A stretch of 57,082 nucleotides of DNA from Sulfurimonas sp. (GCF_028694895.1 NZ_JAQVKA010000004.1:1-57082), one strand, 5' to 3'. Counted from the stretch's first letter, positions 27,898-38,846 are shown. Notes: generated from the sequence alone by a model not told the origin. Made by a program: numbers and translations.

Positions 27898-29598
27898 ATG
27901 AGAATAATAATACTGTTTTTAACACTCTTTTTTATCTCTATAGCACAACCAATTATAAACATAGATTCAGACAAATCAAGCATTACAGATTTTGAACTAA
28001 GTTATTTTATTGACACTACAAATAAACTAAAATTTGAAGATATTAAGTCTATGCACTTTACTCAAGGTAAAAACAATGACTCTTTAGGTGTTAGAGTTAA
28101 AGAAGCTTGGATAAAAATAGAGCTATTTAATTCAACTAAGCAAATACAGGCTCTTTTTTTACATCAAGATATAGCGTATAAATATATAAGTTTAGAGTAT
28201 TTTGAAGTGGATAGCGATGATAATCTTATAAAAGAAGAACTGATTGCTCCATATGGCCCTAATGCAAAAGAGCAACTAAGAGGCTCAGATGCTGTTTTTA
28301 AATTTACTCTTGATGCATATGAATATAAAACAATATATGTGCATCAAAAAACTCCAGCTTATCAGTTTTACAATTTTTCAATATTTTCAGCTAAAGAGTC
28401 TATTGAATACCTCATATATCAAAAAGTAGATGCAGTGTTGATATCTGGGCTGCTACTAGCTTTAGGTCTATACAACCTACTTTTATTTATGTCTTCAAGA
28501 TATAAAGAGTATTTGTATTACTCTCTATATCTTTTATCATCTACTCTGTGGGTATTTTATGTTTATGGCGCATTTGCACACTATTTTCAAATATATGGTG
28601 AAATTCCTTTAAGATTTAACTTTGGCATGATGCTCTCGCCAATTTTTTTAACACTTTTTATTCAAGCTATTTTTAAAACAAAAACAGCGTATGCAAAAGA
28701 GCACAAGCTACTAAATAGTATTATATTTATAACGCTAGTAAACTTTATATACGCTCTCATAGACTTTAATAGTGCGTTAGAAATCATGTCTCTCTCACTC
28801 ACTTATGCGTTGATAATTTTTATGTGGATTGCTATTAGTATCTACAAAAAAGGTGATAGGCTCATAAAAATATTTTTATTTGCGCATACCTTTTATTTGA
28901 TTTTTAGTATTTATGCTCTTTTATATTATATGGGTTTAGTGGAGTCCAACTATGTTTCATCTCATGGCACAAGTATAGGACTCATTATCGAAGCATTGCT
29001 ACTCTCTTATTTGGTTTCATATAAGTTTAAAATCACCGAACAAGAAAAAGAAGAGGAGAGAATAAAGCAGTTAGAGTTAAGGCTCTTAGCATCCACTGAC
29101 CCTATGACTAAACTCTACAATAGAAGATATTTCACTGAGATATCAGACAAAATACTACATCTCTCAAGAAGAGAAAAACAAGAGTTATCTATTCTTATGC
29201 TTGATATAGATAAATTTAAAGTTGTTAACGATACATATGGGCACCAATTTGGTGATGAGGTATTGATTGCTCTATCGCGTCTCTTAGTCGAGCATCAAAG
29301 AAAAAGTGACATAGTTTGTAGATATGGAGGCGAAGAGTTTGTGATACTGTTGCCAAACACTTCGCTTAGTGATGCTGCTAATATAGCTGAGAAATTACGA
29401 AAGTTAATAGAATCGTTGAGTATGAAAGCTCCATCAAATGACAACTTTAAATTTACAGTAAGTTTTGGTGTAGCGAATGTGGATATAGAAAATGAGCAAG
29501 ACATAAAATTTGCTCTAAAGAGATCCGATGATGCTTTATATGTTGCTAAAAAAAGTGGCAGAAATAGAGTTTGTGTCGAGAATATAAAAAATTATTAA
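27898..29598 (+). CDS. 7TMR-DISM diguanylate cyclase (GGDEF)
   Basis: N-terminal extracellular DISM-like domain, multiple TM, DPMTKLYNRRYF, CRYGGEEFVILLP; RKSD I-site five residues before GGEEF. Confidence 0.92.
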   Translation: MRIIILFLTLFFISIAQPIINIDSDKSSITDFELSYFIDTTNKLKFEDIKSMHFTQGKNNDSLGVRVKEAWIKIELFNSTKQIQALFLHQDIAYKYISLEYFEVDSDDNLIKEELIAPYGPNAKEQLRGSDAVFKFTLDAYEYKTIYVHQKTPAYQFYNFSIFSAKESIEYLIYQKVDAVLISGLLLALGLYNLLLFMSSRYKEYLYYSLYLLSSTLWVFYVYGAFAHYFQIYGEIPLRFNFGMMLSPIFLTLFIQAIFKTKTAYAKEHKLLNSIIFITLVNFIYALIDFNSALEIMSLSLTYALIIFMWIAISIYKKGDRLIKIFLFAHTFYLIFSIYALLYYMGLVESNYVSSHGTSIGLIIEALLLSYLVSYKFKITEQEKEEERIKQLELRLLASTDPMTKLYNRRYFTEISDKILHLSRREKQELSILMLDIDKFKVVNDTYGHQFGDEVLIALSRLLVEHQRKSDIVCRYGGEEFVILLPNTSLSDAANIAEKLRKLIESLSMKAPSNDNFKFTVSFGVANVDIENEQDIKFALKRSDDALYVAKKSGRNRVCVENIKNY

Positions 29599-29618
29599 CT
29601 CAAAAAATAGGATGAAAA

Positions 29619-30050
29619 ATGTCTAATATTAAAGATTTTATGACTCAAAGCCATAGAGATTGCGATGAGATTTTTGCACAGATGGAAGACGCAGTTGCTG
29701 CAAAGAGTGATGAAGCTGTAGTTAAATTTGAAGAGTTCTCTGACGCTTTGACAAATCACTTTAAAATGGAAGAGATGGTTCTTTTTCCAGCGTTTGAGCA
29801 AGCAAGTGGCATGAGAGATGGACCTACTCAAGTTATGGCGATGGAGCACGAGCAGATGAGAGAACTTCTATCAAGAATGAGTAGCGCAATCAAGGATAAA
29901 GATAAGTTTTTTGGTATCTCTGAGACTCTTATGATTTTAATGCAACAACACAACATGAAAGAGGAGCAGATGCTCTATCCTATGGCCGAGCAACATCTAG
30001 GTGATGATGCAGACCATATCATCTCACGCATGAGAACTGTAGCTTATTAG
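29619..30050 (+). CDS. hemerythrin-domain protein
   Basis: [45 protein letters not shown]. Confidence 0.88.
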   Translation: MSNIKDFMTQSHRDCDEIFAQMEDAVAAKSDEAVVKFEEFSDALTNHFKMEEMVLFPAFEQASGMRDGPTQVMAMEHEQMRELLSRMSSAIKDKDKFFGISETLMILMQQHNMKEEQMLYPMAEQHLGDDADHIISRMRTVAY

Positions 30051-30850
30051 TTTTTTGTACCTGAGAGTATCAAAGATTTTAACTCTAAAATCTCTTCTCT
30101 TAGTTTGGCAAGTTCGATGTTAGTGCTATTGTTTGCTATCTGAACTTCCTCTACTATATGTTCTTCTTCGACTTTGTTTATAATTGACATTGCATCAACA
30201 ACAATGGCAACAATGAGATTTACCATAACAAAAGTAACTATAAAGATAAATGGAACAAAAAACGTCCACGCTAAAGGATAAACTTCCATGATTGGGCGAA
30301 CTATTCCCATAGACCAAGACTCTAGCGTCATGATTTGAAAAAGTGTGTAAAAAGATGCACCTAGTGTTCCAAACCACTCTGGAAACTTTTCAGAGTAAAG
30401 CTGAGTTGCCATAATTGCAAATATATAAAAAAAGAGACTCATTAAAGCCGCTATAGAGAGCATTCCAGGAATAACGCTGATGAGTGCTGATACAATTTTT
30501 CTCATCTGAGGAACAACTGTTACAAGTCTAAAGAGTCTTAGAACCCTTAAAACTCTTAAAATCTCAAATCCAGCGCTTAGTGGAACTAGTGAAATTGCAA
30601 CAATACTAAAGTCAAAAATGCTCCAAGGGTCTTTGAAAAAAGCGGCTCTATAGACATAGATTCTCATAACAATCTCTATAGTAAATACAGAAATTACAAA
30701 AATATTAAAGAGTGAAGTATAAGCGCCAAAGCTATCCATAAACCCTTTTGAAGTCTCAAGTCCCATAGTTATGCCGTTTAGAATGATAAGGTACGTTATG
30801 AAATTTGTAAAGCTTTTACTTTGAACAATTGTTTGGATTTTGTTGTACAT
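30047..30850 (-). CDS. voltage-gated sodium channel (BacNav/NavAb-like)
   Basis: S4 [25 protein letters not shown]; selectivity filter TLESWS; S6 [15 protein letters not shown]. Confidence 0.93.
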   Translation of the reverse strand: MYNKIQTIVQSKSFTNFITYLIILNGITMGLETSKGFMDSFGAYTSLFNIFVISVFTIEIVMRIYVYRAAFFKDPWSIFDFSIVAISLVPLSAGFEILRVLRVLRLFRLVTVVPQMRKIVSALISVIPGMLSIAALMSLFFYIFAIMATQLYSEKFPEWFGTLGASFYTLFQIMTLESWSMGIVRPIMEVYPLAWTFFVPFIFIVTFVMVNLIVAIVVDAMSIINKVEEEHIVEEVQIANNSTNIELAKLREEILELKSLILSGTKN

Positions 30851-31109
30851 GTAGGTCCTCTAATTTTTTCGCAATACTATCACTCTTTGAATAATGTTTG
30901 GTAGTTTGAAGATAGAGTTTTTTGTTATCAACATATATTCTTTAACTACTTTGAATATTAAACTTGATATATTAAATTGAATTTTGTTAAAGTTATTGTT
31001 TTCTCTACTCTTATGAAATAAATACAGTATAAAAAAGAGATTTTGTAAAATGGGTAAGTACTTTTTATAGTGTTACAATGCCAATAAAATAACCGCTATA
31101 ATCTCACTT

Positions 31110-31580
31110 ATGAAACAAATACTGCTTATTTTTGCTCTTTTATTTAGCGCATGTAGCGTTAAAAACTATGAGCATACTCAAACAAAAGTCATCACTATAA
31201 AGTCGCCAAAGATAAAGTTCTCTGATGCTGGGTATCTCAGAAATAGTGGCGATACTATTGAGCTTGAGCTCTTTGTCGCAGGTAAGTGTATAGAAAAAAT
31301 TACTATCAATCACATGATTTGTACAAGTGAGGGTTGCAAGAGCAAAAGTGGATTTAACCAAGATTATCTACATAGTGCATACCCCGATGATACTATGCAA
31401 AACATGCTTCTCTCCCGTGCAATTTATAATGGTGTAAATTTGAGTAAAAATAGTGATGGTTTTGAGCAGAGTATAAGAGATGATAAAGTAGATATTATTT
31501 ATAGAGTTGATTCGCATGGAGTTTTTTTTAAAGATAGAGCAAACGGAATTATTTTTAGTATAAAGGATTTAGATGAGTAA
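31110..31580 (+). CDS. putative lipoprotein
   Basis: LLFSAC lipobox; 8-nt overlap with nfo. Confidence 0.7.
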   Translation: MKQILLIFALLFSACSVKNYEHTQTKVITIKSPKIKFSDAGYLRNSGDTIELELFVAGKCIEKITINHMICTSEGCKSKSGFNQDYLHSAYPDDTMQNMLLSRAIYNGVNLSKNSDGFEQSIRDDKVDIIYRVDSHGVFFKDRANGIIFSIKDLDE

Positions 31581-32418
31581 ATTTGTAGGAGCACATGTAA
31601 GTGCAAGTGGCGGAGTTTTTAATGCAGTTGAAAATGCGGTGGCAATAGGTGCAAAAGCGTTCGCACTCTTTACTAAAAACCAAAGACAGTGGGTTGCAAA
31701 AGATTTGGACACTGAGACGATTGATAAGTTTAAAACAGCGCTAGAGAAAAGTGGAATCTTGCCTAAACATGTTCTTCCACATGACTCATATCTTATAAAC
31801 CTTGGTCATCCTGAACTTGATGCTAGAGAAAAATCAGTTGAGGCATTTTTGGATGAGGTGCAGAGATGCTCTATTTTAGGGCTTGATAGACTAAATTTTC
31901 ACCCAGGAAGCCACTTAAAGAAGATAAGTGAAGATGAGTGTTTGGCAAATATTTCTGAATCTATGAATAGAGTTTTAGATAAAACAAGCGGTGTTAGTTT
32001 GGTTATAGAAAACACGGCAGGACAGGGAAGTAATCTTGGCTGGAGATTTGAGCATCTGGCTCAGATAATCGATAAAGTAGAAGATAAAAGTCGTGTTGGA
32101 GTCTGTATAGATACATGTCATATGTTTAGCGCTGGATATGATATAAGAACAAGAGAAGCTTATGATAAGAGCTGGGGCGAGTTTGAGAAAATAGTAGGGT
32201 TTAAGTATCTTATGGGGATGCACATAAATGACTCAAAAGCAAAATTTGGCTCACATGTAGATAGACATAACTCTTTAGGAGAGGGCGAAATTGGGATTGA
32301 TGCTTTTAAATTTATCATGAATGATGAAAGAATGAATGACATCCCTTTAATCCTTGAAACCATTGATGATACTATCTGGGATAAGGAGATAGCACTACTC
32401 TACTCGTTTGTAGATTAA
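31573..32418 (+). CDS. nfo: endonuclease IV
   Basis: [52 protein letters not shown]. Confidence 0.96.
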   Translation: MSKFVGAHVSASGGVFNAVENAVAIGAKAFALFTKNQRQWVAKDLDTETIDKFKTALEKSGILPKHVLPHDSYLINLGHPELDAREKSVEAFLDEVQRCSILGLDRLNFHPGSHLKKISEDECLANISESMNRVLDKTSGVSLVIENTAGQGSNLGWRFEHLAQIIDKVEDKSRVGVCIDTCHMFSAGYDIRTREAYDKSWGEFEKIVGFKYLMGMHINDSKAKFGSHVDRHNSLGEGEIGIDAFKFIMNDERMNDIPLILETIDDTIWDKEIALLYSFVD

Positions 32419-32469
32419 GTGCTATTTGTGTAAAATTAGAAACTATTTCATAAAGGGGAGGGCTTTGTT

Positions 32470-33714
32470 ATGAGAAACATATTTGTGTTTTTGCTGCTTA
32501 CAACTGCCCTTTTTGGAGGCGGATATAGAATCCCAGAGACTTCACTAAACGCTGTTGCTCTTGGGGCTGCAAATGTAGCACATATAAGTGGTGCAGACGC
32601 AGCATACTATAACCCAGCAAACATGGCTTTTATGAAAAATGAGGCTCTTATAGAATTAGGAGTCATCTATATCGGGCTTAATAATGTTAATTATCAAGGC
32701 TCATATACAAGTGCTTCAGGTGCTACAACTAGCGGACATAACATAAATGCTACTAGAGAAGACTTTTTCATTCCGACACTTCACTATGTCTCACAAGGTA
32801 TAGACGGAGTTCGCCTTGGAGTGAGCTTAGTTACTCCAGCAGGACTTTCAAAAAGATGGCAAGACGCTCCAGCTGTGTATAGCTCTGAGGAGTTTACACT
32901 AAAGACAATTGAGCTAAATCCGAGTATCGCATATAGAATAAGTGATACACTCGGAGCTGCTTTTGGTCTAAGAGCTATCTATACGGACGGCGTTGTAAAG
33001 AGTACTTCGCCAATTTCGTCACGTGATATGAGTGGAGATAGTGTTGACTTTGGATATAACTTAGCACTTTCATATAAGCCAACCTCAGAGCTTGAGTTTG
33101 CACTAACATATCGCTCAAGAGTAGATTTGACTTCAAAAGGTGATGCTACTCTTTTTTATCGTGATATGACAAATGCTTTTGGTGGAGGTGCTGGAGCAAC
33201 ATATAGCTCTTTTAGTTCTGCATCAGTTAGCGTGCCAGTTCCAGCTATTTTAAACATAGCAGCTGCATATACATTTCCTTCAAAAACAACACTGGAGTTT
33301 GTTTATGAGAGAAACTACTGGAGTGCGTATGAAGAGCTTGATTTTAACTATGGAAGTGGTGTAGATCCTGTAACTAACATTGTTTTTGGCAATCCAGTTG
33401 CAAAGAACTTTAAAGATACAGATGCCTTTCGCTTTGGTGTAACTCAAGAGTTGGATGCACTGAGACTTATGGGTGGTGTGGTTATAGATAAGACTCCAGT
33501 TCCAAACGAAACTATAGGTTTTGAACTTCCAGATAGTGATTCACTCTCACTCTCTTTAGGCACTAGATATCAGATAACTCAGAAGATAAACATAGGATTG
33601 GCGGCTCTTTACTCCATGCGAGAAGATAGAAGAGTCTCAAATGCCTCATTACAAGGCGAATACTCAGATGCAAACGTACTTATAGTTTCATCTGCAGTAG
33701 AGTATAAATTTTAA
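32470..33714 (+). CDS. OmpP1/FadL family outer-membrane protein
   Basis: Signal peptide, YRIPETSLNAVALGAANVAHISGADAAYYNPANMAF, C-terminal aromatic. Confidence 0.9.
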   Translation: MRNIFVFLLLTTALFGGGYRIPETSLNAVALGAANVAHISGADAAYYNPANMAFMKNEALIELGVIYIGLNNVNYQGSYTSASGATTSGHNINATREDFFIPTLHYVSQGIDGVRLGVSLVTPAGLSKRWQDAPAVYSSEEFTLKTIELNPSIAYRISDTLGAAFGLRAIYTDGVVKSTSPISSRDMSGDSVDFGYNLALSYKPTSELEFALTYRSRVDLTSKGDATLFYRDMTNAFGGGAGATYSSFSSASVSVPVPAILNIAAAYTFPSKTTLEFVYERNYWSAYEELDFNYGSGVDPVTNIVFGNPVAKNFKDTDAFRFGVTQELDALRLMGGVVIDKTPVPNETIGFELPDSDSLSLSLGTRYQITQKINIGLAALYSMREDRRVSNASLQGEYSDANVLIVSSAVEYKF

Positions 33715-33722
33715 GGAATTAT

Positions 33723-35459
33723 TTGGAAACGTTAATAGATTTTTTAGAAGCTAGTGATATAGAGAAAACTCTCATATTTGCTCAGCTAAAATGTAGTAAA
33801 ACAGAGGCAAAACTTCTTAGAGCTCTTGCAAAGAGATATATACAAGGCGAAGATGATGTCTTGGTATTTGATCTTTTAAAAGAGCTTTATGGTGAGAAAA
33901 AGTATGATGCAATCAAACACTTAAAAGAGGTAAAACTTCTCTTAGAACTTGGTTGGTTGTATCAGCAGAGTTTTGCACCCATGAAGATTTCTGAAGTTAC
34001 CCCGCTTGAACTTTTAAACAGTGCACTAGGGCTCTCTCCATCATTTTTAAAGCTTCTTCAAGATGGAGCGCTTGAGAGTGAACTCCCAGACATCAAGCCA
34101 TATAGTGATCATTTAGAGTATCTTCAAGATCAATTTTTACGTATAGATTTATATCAAAAGATGAGTGCAATACGCCAAAATGTTCATGAGCACTCTCTAG
34201 GGATTGATAGAACTCAAGCAAAACTTAATCTCTTAGAAAAACGCATAGAAGATAGAGTAGGTCAAACCACAGGAAAACTGGTACTTGATAAATTTTTTAA
34301 ACAAAAAAAGATGGACTCAAAAGAGCAGGTTATATTTTTAGCACTTCTTCGCGAAGAGTACAGTGCAACTGATGCTTCACTAAGAGAGATGAACACGCTT
34401 ATAGAGCTTATCTCGCTTGATGAGTATGACCGTATAAAAAACAGAGCTCTTTTGGAAGATGGATCTAACCTTATAAATGAGGGAATAATCGATTATGAAG
34501 AGATGTTAAACCCTTTTGGTGGGATTTCAAGAGCTTTTTATATAGTTGATGAAGTGCTTCAAAGCATAATCCACCCTCAAAAAAATAAAAAAATTCGTCG
34601 TATAAAGTTGAATACCCTTATAAGTGAGCAGGATATTTTCGAGCTTGTAGAGCCTGAGACTTCACTAGAAGATGTGGTTTTGGCAAAAGAGACGCAAACC
34701 ACACTAGAAAACCTAATGCGCCAACTAGATAAAGAGGTCGTAAATAGACTTGTTGAGTGGGGTATAAAAGATAAAAAGAGCGGGATTGACGCTAGAATCA
34801 TCTTCTATGGCGCGGCTGGAACTGGTAAAACCATGACTGCTTATTCACTTGCAAAGTCACTAAAGAGAGAAGTTTTGGCGTTTGACTGTTCTAAAATCCT
34901 CTCAATGTATGTAGGCGAGAGTGAGAAAAATGTCAGAAAGATTTTTGATACTTTTTATGATTTATGTGAGAAAACAAAGAGTGAGCCTATACTTTTACTA
35001 AATGAGGCGGATCAGTTTTTAGGCTCAAGATCAAGTGGAGTAACAAGCGGCGCTGATCAGATGCATAACCAGATGCAAAATATCTTCTTAGAGCAGATAG
35101 AAAAGTTTAAAGGCGTTCTTATAGCTACAACAAACCTTCTTGAAAACATAGATAAAGCATTCTCAAGACGCTTTAACTATAAGATAGAGTTTAAAAAACC
35201 AAACAAAGAGCAGAGATTAGAGTTATGGAAAAAGATGCTTCCTAAAGGGGCTCCTTATGAAGATGGTTTTGATATAAATGAACTCTCAACTCACTCTCTA
35301 ACTGGTGGGCAGATAAGCCTAATCATAAAAAACACTGCATACAAAGTAGCGGTGAGAGAGAAGGCACTTTTTACGCTTGAAGATTTTATAGGTGAGATAA
35401 AAAAAGAGAAAGATGCAAGTTTTGATAGCGAAAAGCTAATGGGCTTTTTAAACAAATAG
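33723..35459 (+). CDS. AAA-family ATPase (TTG start)
   Basis: FYGAAGTGKTMTAYSLA Walker A, PILLLNEADQFLGSR Walker B, ATTNLLENIDKAFSRRF. Confidence 0.9.
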   Translation: METLIDFLEASDIEKTLIFAQLKCSKTEAKLLRALAKRYIQGEDDVLVFDLLKELYGEKKYDAIKHLKEVKLLLELGWLYQQSFAPMKISEVTPLELLNSALGLSPSFLKLLQDGALESELPDIKPYSDHLEYLQDQFLRIDLYQKMSAIRQNVHEHSLGIDRTQAKLNLLEKRIEDRVGQTTGKLVLDKFFKQKKMDSKEQVIFLALLREEYSATDASLREMNTLIELISLDEYDRIKNRALLEDGSNLINEGIIDYEEMLNPFGGISRAFYIVDEVLQSIIHPQKNKKIRRIKLNTLISEQDIFELVEPETSLEDVVLAKETQTTLENLMRQLDKEVVNRLVEWGIKDKKSGIDARIIFYGAAGTGKTMTAYSLAKSLKREVLAFDCSKILSMYVGESEKNVRKIFDTFYDLCEKTKSEPILLLNEADQFLGSRSSGVTSGADQMHNQMQNIFLEQIEKFKGVLIATTNLLENIDKAFSRRFNYKIEFKKPNKEQRLELWKKMLPKGAPYEDGFDINELSTHSLTGGQISLIIKNTAYKVAVREKALFTLEDFIGEIKKEKDASFDSEKLMGFLNK

Positions 35460-35468
35460 GATTTTAAG

Positions 35469-35819
35469 ATGCAAGGTTACATACTTCTCTCTCACGGTAG
35501 CAAAGTTAAAGAGTCAAATGATGCGAGCAAAAATGTTTTAAAAGAGCTAAAAAAAAGTCTTAAAAATGTTGAACTTGCTTTTTTAGAGTTAGCTGAGCCA
35601 GATTTCCAGAGTGCTGTAAAAAGCCTAAAAGAGGCTGGAGTAACTCATATAAAAGTTCTACCTCTTTTTTTAGCTCCAGGAAAACATGTAAGAGAAGATG
35701 TTCCACACCTTTGTGAGACATTTTCTAAAGAGTATGAGATAGAGATAAGCGTGTTAGAGCATATTGGTGCAAATGACGGATATGTGAAACTCATAAAAGA
35801 TATCTTAGAACAAAAGTAA
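35469..35819 (+). CDS. CbiX-like sirohydrochlorin chelatase family protein
   Basis: YILLSHGSKVKESN, KVLPLFLAPGKHVREDVP. Confidence 0.85.
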   Translation: MQGYILLSHGSKVKESNDASKNVLKELKKSLKNVELAFLELAEPDFQSAVKSLKEAGVTHIKVLPLFLAPGKHVREDVPHLCETFSKEYEIEISVLEHIGANDGYVKLIKDILEQK

Positions 35820-35823
35820 CATA

Positions 35824-36276
35824 ATGAATCAAGACTCTATTTTTATGCAAAAAGCCATAAAAGAGGCTTCTTGTGGGCTTAGTAAAGGACACGGTGGCCC
35901 TTTTGGAGCAGTAATTGTTAAGAGTGGAAAAGTTATAGCAAAAGCTCACAACAAAGTCTTAAAACTTGGCGATGCAACAGCTCACGCTGAGATGCAAGCT
36001 ATAAAAAAAGCTTCAAAAAAACTTGGTACATATGATTTGAGTGGATGTGATATATATGCTACATGTATGCCGTGTCCTATGTGCATGGGTGCTATTAGAT
36101 GGGCAAACATAAAGAGCGTTTACTTTGGAGCAACAAGCCAAGACGCAGGTGATATAGGCTTTAGAGACAAAGAGTTTTACGAGAGTGATTTTTTGGAGCT
36201 AAAAAATATACAAAGAGATGAGTGCCTAGAACTCTTTGAAATGTGGAAAGAAAAAGAGGATAAGAGGCTTTACTAA
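35824..36276 (+). CDS. nucleoside deaminase (guanine deaminase-like)
   Basis: HAEMQAIKKA, MPCPMCMGAIRWANI. Confidence 0.9.
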   Translation: MNQDSIFMQKAIKEASCGLSKGHGGPFGAVIVKSGKVIAKAHNKVLKLGDATAHAEMQAIKKASKKLGTYDLSGCDIYATCMPCPMCMGAIRWANIKSVYFGATSQDAGDIGFRDKEFYESDFLELKNIQRDECLELFEMWKEKEDKRLY

Positions 36277-36290
36277 TCTCTCTTGCGCGA

Positions 36291-36524
36291 TTATTTATTT
36301 ATGAGTGCTAGAACTTCATCCACACTTAAAACTTTCCCACTACTTACCACTTTACCATCAATCACAAGCCCCGGTGTACTAATCACTTGATACTCCATGA
36401 TTTTCATAAGGTCATCAACTTTTAGTATCTGAGCAAACTTTCCACTTGAAGCAACTGCTTGTTTTACGACTGCTTCGAGTTGAGAGCACTTTGAGCAACC
36501 TGTTCCTAAAATTTCTATTTTCAT
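36291..36524 (-). CDS. small thioredoxin-like protein (redox-active disulfide 2 family)
   Basis: MKIEILGTGCSKCSQLE; start at 36524. Confidence 0.88.
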   Translation of the reverse strand: MKIEILGTGCSKCSQLEAVVKQAVASSGKFAQILKVDDLMKIMEYQVISTPGLVIDGKVVSSGKVLSVDEVLALINK

Positions 36525-36534
36525 ATTTTTGCCT

Positions 36535-37521
36535 TTATAAAATAATATTAAATATAAACCCAACAAGAAGTATTGCACTTCCTACGATACTAAAGAAAAT
36601 CGCAATAAGCTTCATACTAAGTACGCGCTTTAAAATCATCGCCTCAGGCAAACTAAGTGCGACAACAGCCATCATAAAACTAAGTGCAGTTCCAAGAAGC
36701 ATTCCTTTTTGGGTTAATACTTCAATAAGTGGCAACATCCCTGCAGCACTTGAGTACATAGGGATTCCAGCTACTACTGCAATAATAGGTGCATACCAAA
36801 CATCTCCACCTGCGTACTTTGTGATAAAGTCAGTTGGAACATATCCATGGATGAATGCTCCTATTGCGATACCTATGATTATGTAGATATAGATTTTGTA
36901 AAATATATCCATAGTCTCATTCCACGCCTCACTAAGCTTAAACCTAAAGAGAGGTTGCTCACTTTTTTGTGGTGTGTTACAACAAGAGTTTATAGGTTTT
37001 ACTTCAAGTAAAATCTCTTTTTCAAGCTTTAAACTCCCTATGATAAGCCCAGCGATAATGGCAATAGCAAGAGCAAAACCAATATAAAGTAGAGTTACTT
37101 TTAGACCAAAGAGAGAAAAAAGCAGGGCAATAACCACAGCATCAGATAAAGGTGCCGAGATAAGATAACTAAATGTTACACCCAAAGGGATTCTAGCTTG
37201 TAAAAAACCTAAAAACAAAGGGATAGCGCTACAAGAGCAAAAAGGGGTAAGCATCCCAAAAAGAGCTGCAAAGATATGTCCAACTATTTTATGATTTGCA
37301 CTCAGATAATCACGTACTCTCTCGATGGGAAAATAACTTCTTAGCAGTGTTACAATATAGACAATAACGATAAGGAGTATAAAAATCTTTATAGTGTCAT
37401 AGAGAAAAAAGTGCAGAGCCTCTCCTAGATGAGTCTTGCTATCAAAGCCTAAAACATCAAAGATTATATAAGCACTAAAACTCTCCCAAACACTAAACAT
37501 ATTTTGATTCCTTGATAACAC
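36535..37521 (-). CDS. DUF318-type permease (ArsP-like)
   Basis: GMLTPFCSCSAIPLFLGF, VVAGIPMYSSAAGMLPLIEVL. Confidence 0.88.
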   Translation of the reverse strand: MLSRNQNMFSVWESFSAYIIFDVLGFDSKTHLGEALHFFLYDTIKIFILLIVIVYIVTLLRSYFPIERVRDYLSANHKIVGHIFAALFGMLTPFCSCSAIPLFLGFLQARIPLGVTFSYLISAPLSDAVVIALLFSLFGLKVTLLYIGFALAIAIIAGLIIGSLKLEKEILLEVKPINSCCNTPQKSEQPLFRFKLSEAWNETMDIFYKIYIYIIIGIAIGAFIHGYVPTDFITKYAGGDVWYAPIIAVVAGIPMYSSAAGMLPLIEVLTQKGMLLGTALSFMMAVVALSLPEAMILKRVLSMKLIAIFFSIVGSAILLVGFIFNIIL

Positions 37522-38168
37522 TACTCACAATCATATGTATAAGTTGCATTTAGATTTAAGATAGTTGGTTCTTTTGTTGGAGTCTGCATTGTGCTTTTTG
37601 ACATCAACATATTTTGAGCTTCATAGCGGGTATAACCATCAGCTATGATTTCTACATTTTTTACACTGCATTTAGCAATCTCTTCTATGGATAAAATTTC
37701 TGTGTACTCTTTTGCATACTTTATTGCTCTAAACTCTAAAGATGTTTTTTCGATTTTCATATTTTCTTTATCAACTACCCATCTAATAGGTGCTTGTCTT
37801 AGCTCTAAATCTTCTAACTTATCAAAAAAAGCCAGCAGAGTATCTATCTCCTCTATATTTTTAAAACTACACTCAAAATCAGCAGTTCCTATATAGTCTA
37901 AAAGTTCTCTCTCTTTAGAGTTGTAGTTATACTCAGGAGTTATACTATATCCTCCACCTTTACAAAGAGGCTCTTTTTTTATACTCTCTATAGCTTTGTG
38001 CAGAACCTCTTTTGCCTTAGCAGCACTCTCTTTTTTTGCAATCAAAGAAAAAGATAACTGCATTCTATCAGGCTCAAGAGACTCATCAAATGTTTTATTT
38101 ATCTTCAGTTCATAGCCATAGCTAAAAGTTACAAGTAGAGAAATGAGGGATAGTTTTAATAGATTCAT
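37521..38168 (-). CDS. SIMPL/DUF541-like exported protein
   Basis: Signal peptide, SIMPL-like pattern; coupled to the permease. Confidence 0.6.
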   Translation of the reverse strand: MNLLKLSLISLLVTFSYGYELKINKTFDESLEPDRMQLSFSLIAKKESAAKAKEVLHKAIESIKKEPLCKGGGYSITPEYNYNSKERELLDYIGTADFECSFKNIEEIDTLLAFFDKLEDLELRQAPIRWVVDKENMKIEKTSLEFRAIKYAKEYTEILSIEEIAKCSVKNVEIIADGYTRYEAQNMLMSKSTMQTPTKEPTILNLNATYTYDCE

Positions 38169-38233
38169 AAATCGCCTTTTAATTTTTAAATAATTGTATC
38201 TTCTTTAACTTTGCAAATCAAATTAAAGCTATT

Positions 38234-38253
38234 TTAAAGAAGTGTTTCTTTAA
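38234..38253. promoter_or_regulatory. palindrome ttaaagaa-gtgt-ttctttaa in the nuo upstream region
   Basis: 8-bp perfect arms. Confidence 0.5.
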
Positions 38254-38405
38254 TACACACTCAATATAAAAGGTTAAAATTAAGTGTAGTAATTAGTAAC
38301 ATAAAGAGCCCCAAATTTCATCATAAGCTTGCATTTAATTCTCTTTTTGCTACAATCCCCCTAACTGTTTTTTCTAAAAATATCTATTAGAATTTAGGCT
38401 AAACG

Positions 38406-38423
38406 ACGTATGTTTTTATACGT
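38406..38423. promoter_or_regulatory. hairpin/palindrome acgtat-gttttt-atacgt upstream of nuoA
   Basis: 6-bp perfect arms; TATAAT at 38435-38440 and TACAAT near 38350 are candidate -10 elements. Confidence 0.5.
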
Positions 38424-38456
38424 TTTAAAACAATTATAATAGCAAAGGTAGGTTGT

Positions 38457-38846
38457 ATGGAGCATATAGTGACTTCAAATCCGTATTTTGGGGTATTTGT
38501 ACTATTTCTTTTAACGTTTGGTGCATTTACAATGACAACGATAACGGCTCGTTTGGTGAGTCGTGCATTGGCGGCTAAGAGTAATGAAAAAATTAAATTG
38601 TCAGTTTATGAGTGTGGACCAGAGGTCACAAAACAACCAAATAGAATCTCTCCACAGTTTTATCTATTTGCACTACTCTTCTTACTTTTTGATGTAGAGA
38701 TTGTCTTTATGTTTCCGTGGGCAGTTGATTTTAAATTGCTAGGGTGGTTTGGTTTTGCTGAGATGTTAATGTTTATACTTCTTTTAACTATCGGTTTTGT
38801 TTATGCATGGAAAAAAGGAGCGCTAGAATGGCACAACATAAAGTAA
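38457..38846 (+). CDS. nuoA: NADH-quinone oxidoreductase subunit A
   Basis: [39 protein letters not shown]. Confidence 0.97.
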   Translation: MEHIVTSNPYFGVFVLFLLTFGAFTMTTITARLVSRALAAKSNEKIKLSVYECGPEVTKQPNRISPQFYLFALLFLLFDVEIVFMFPWAVDFKLLGWFGFAEMLMFILLLTIGFVYAWKKGALEWHNIK

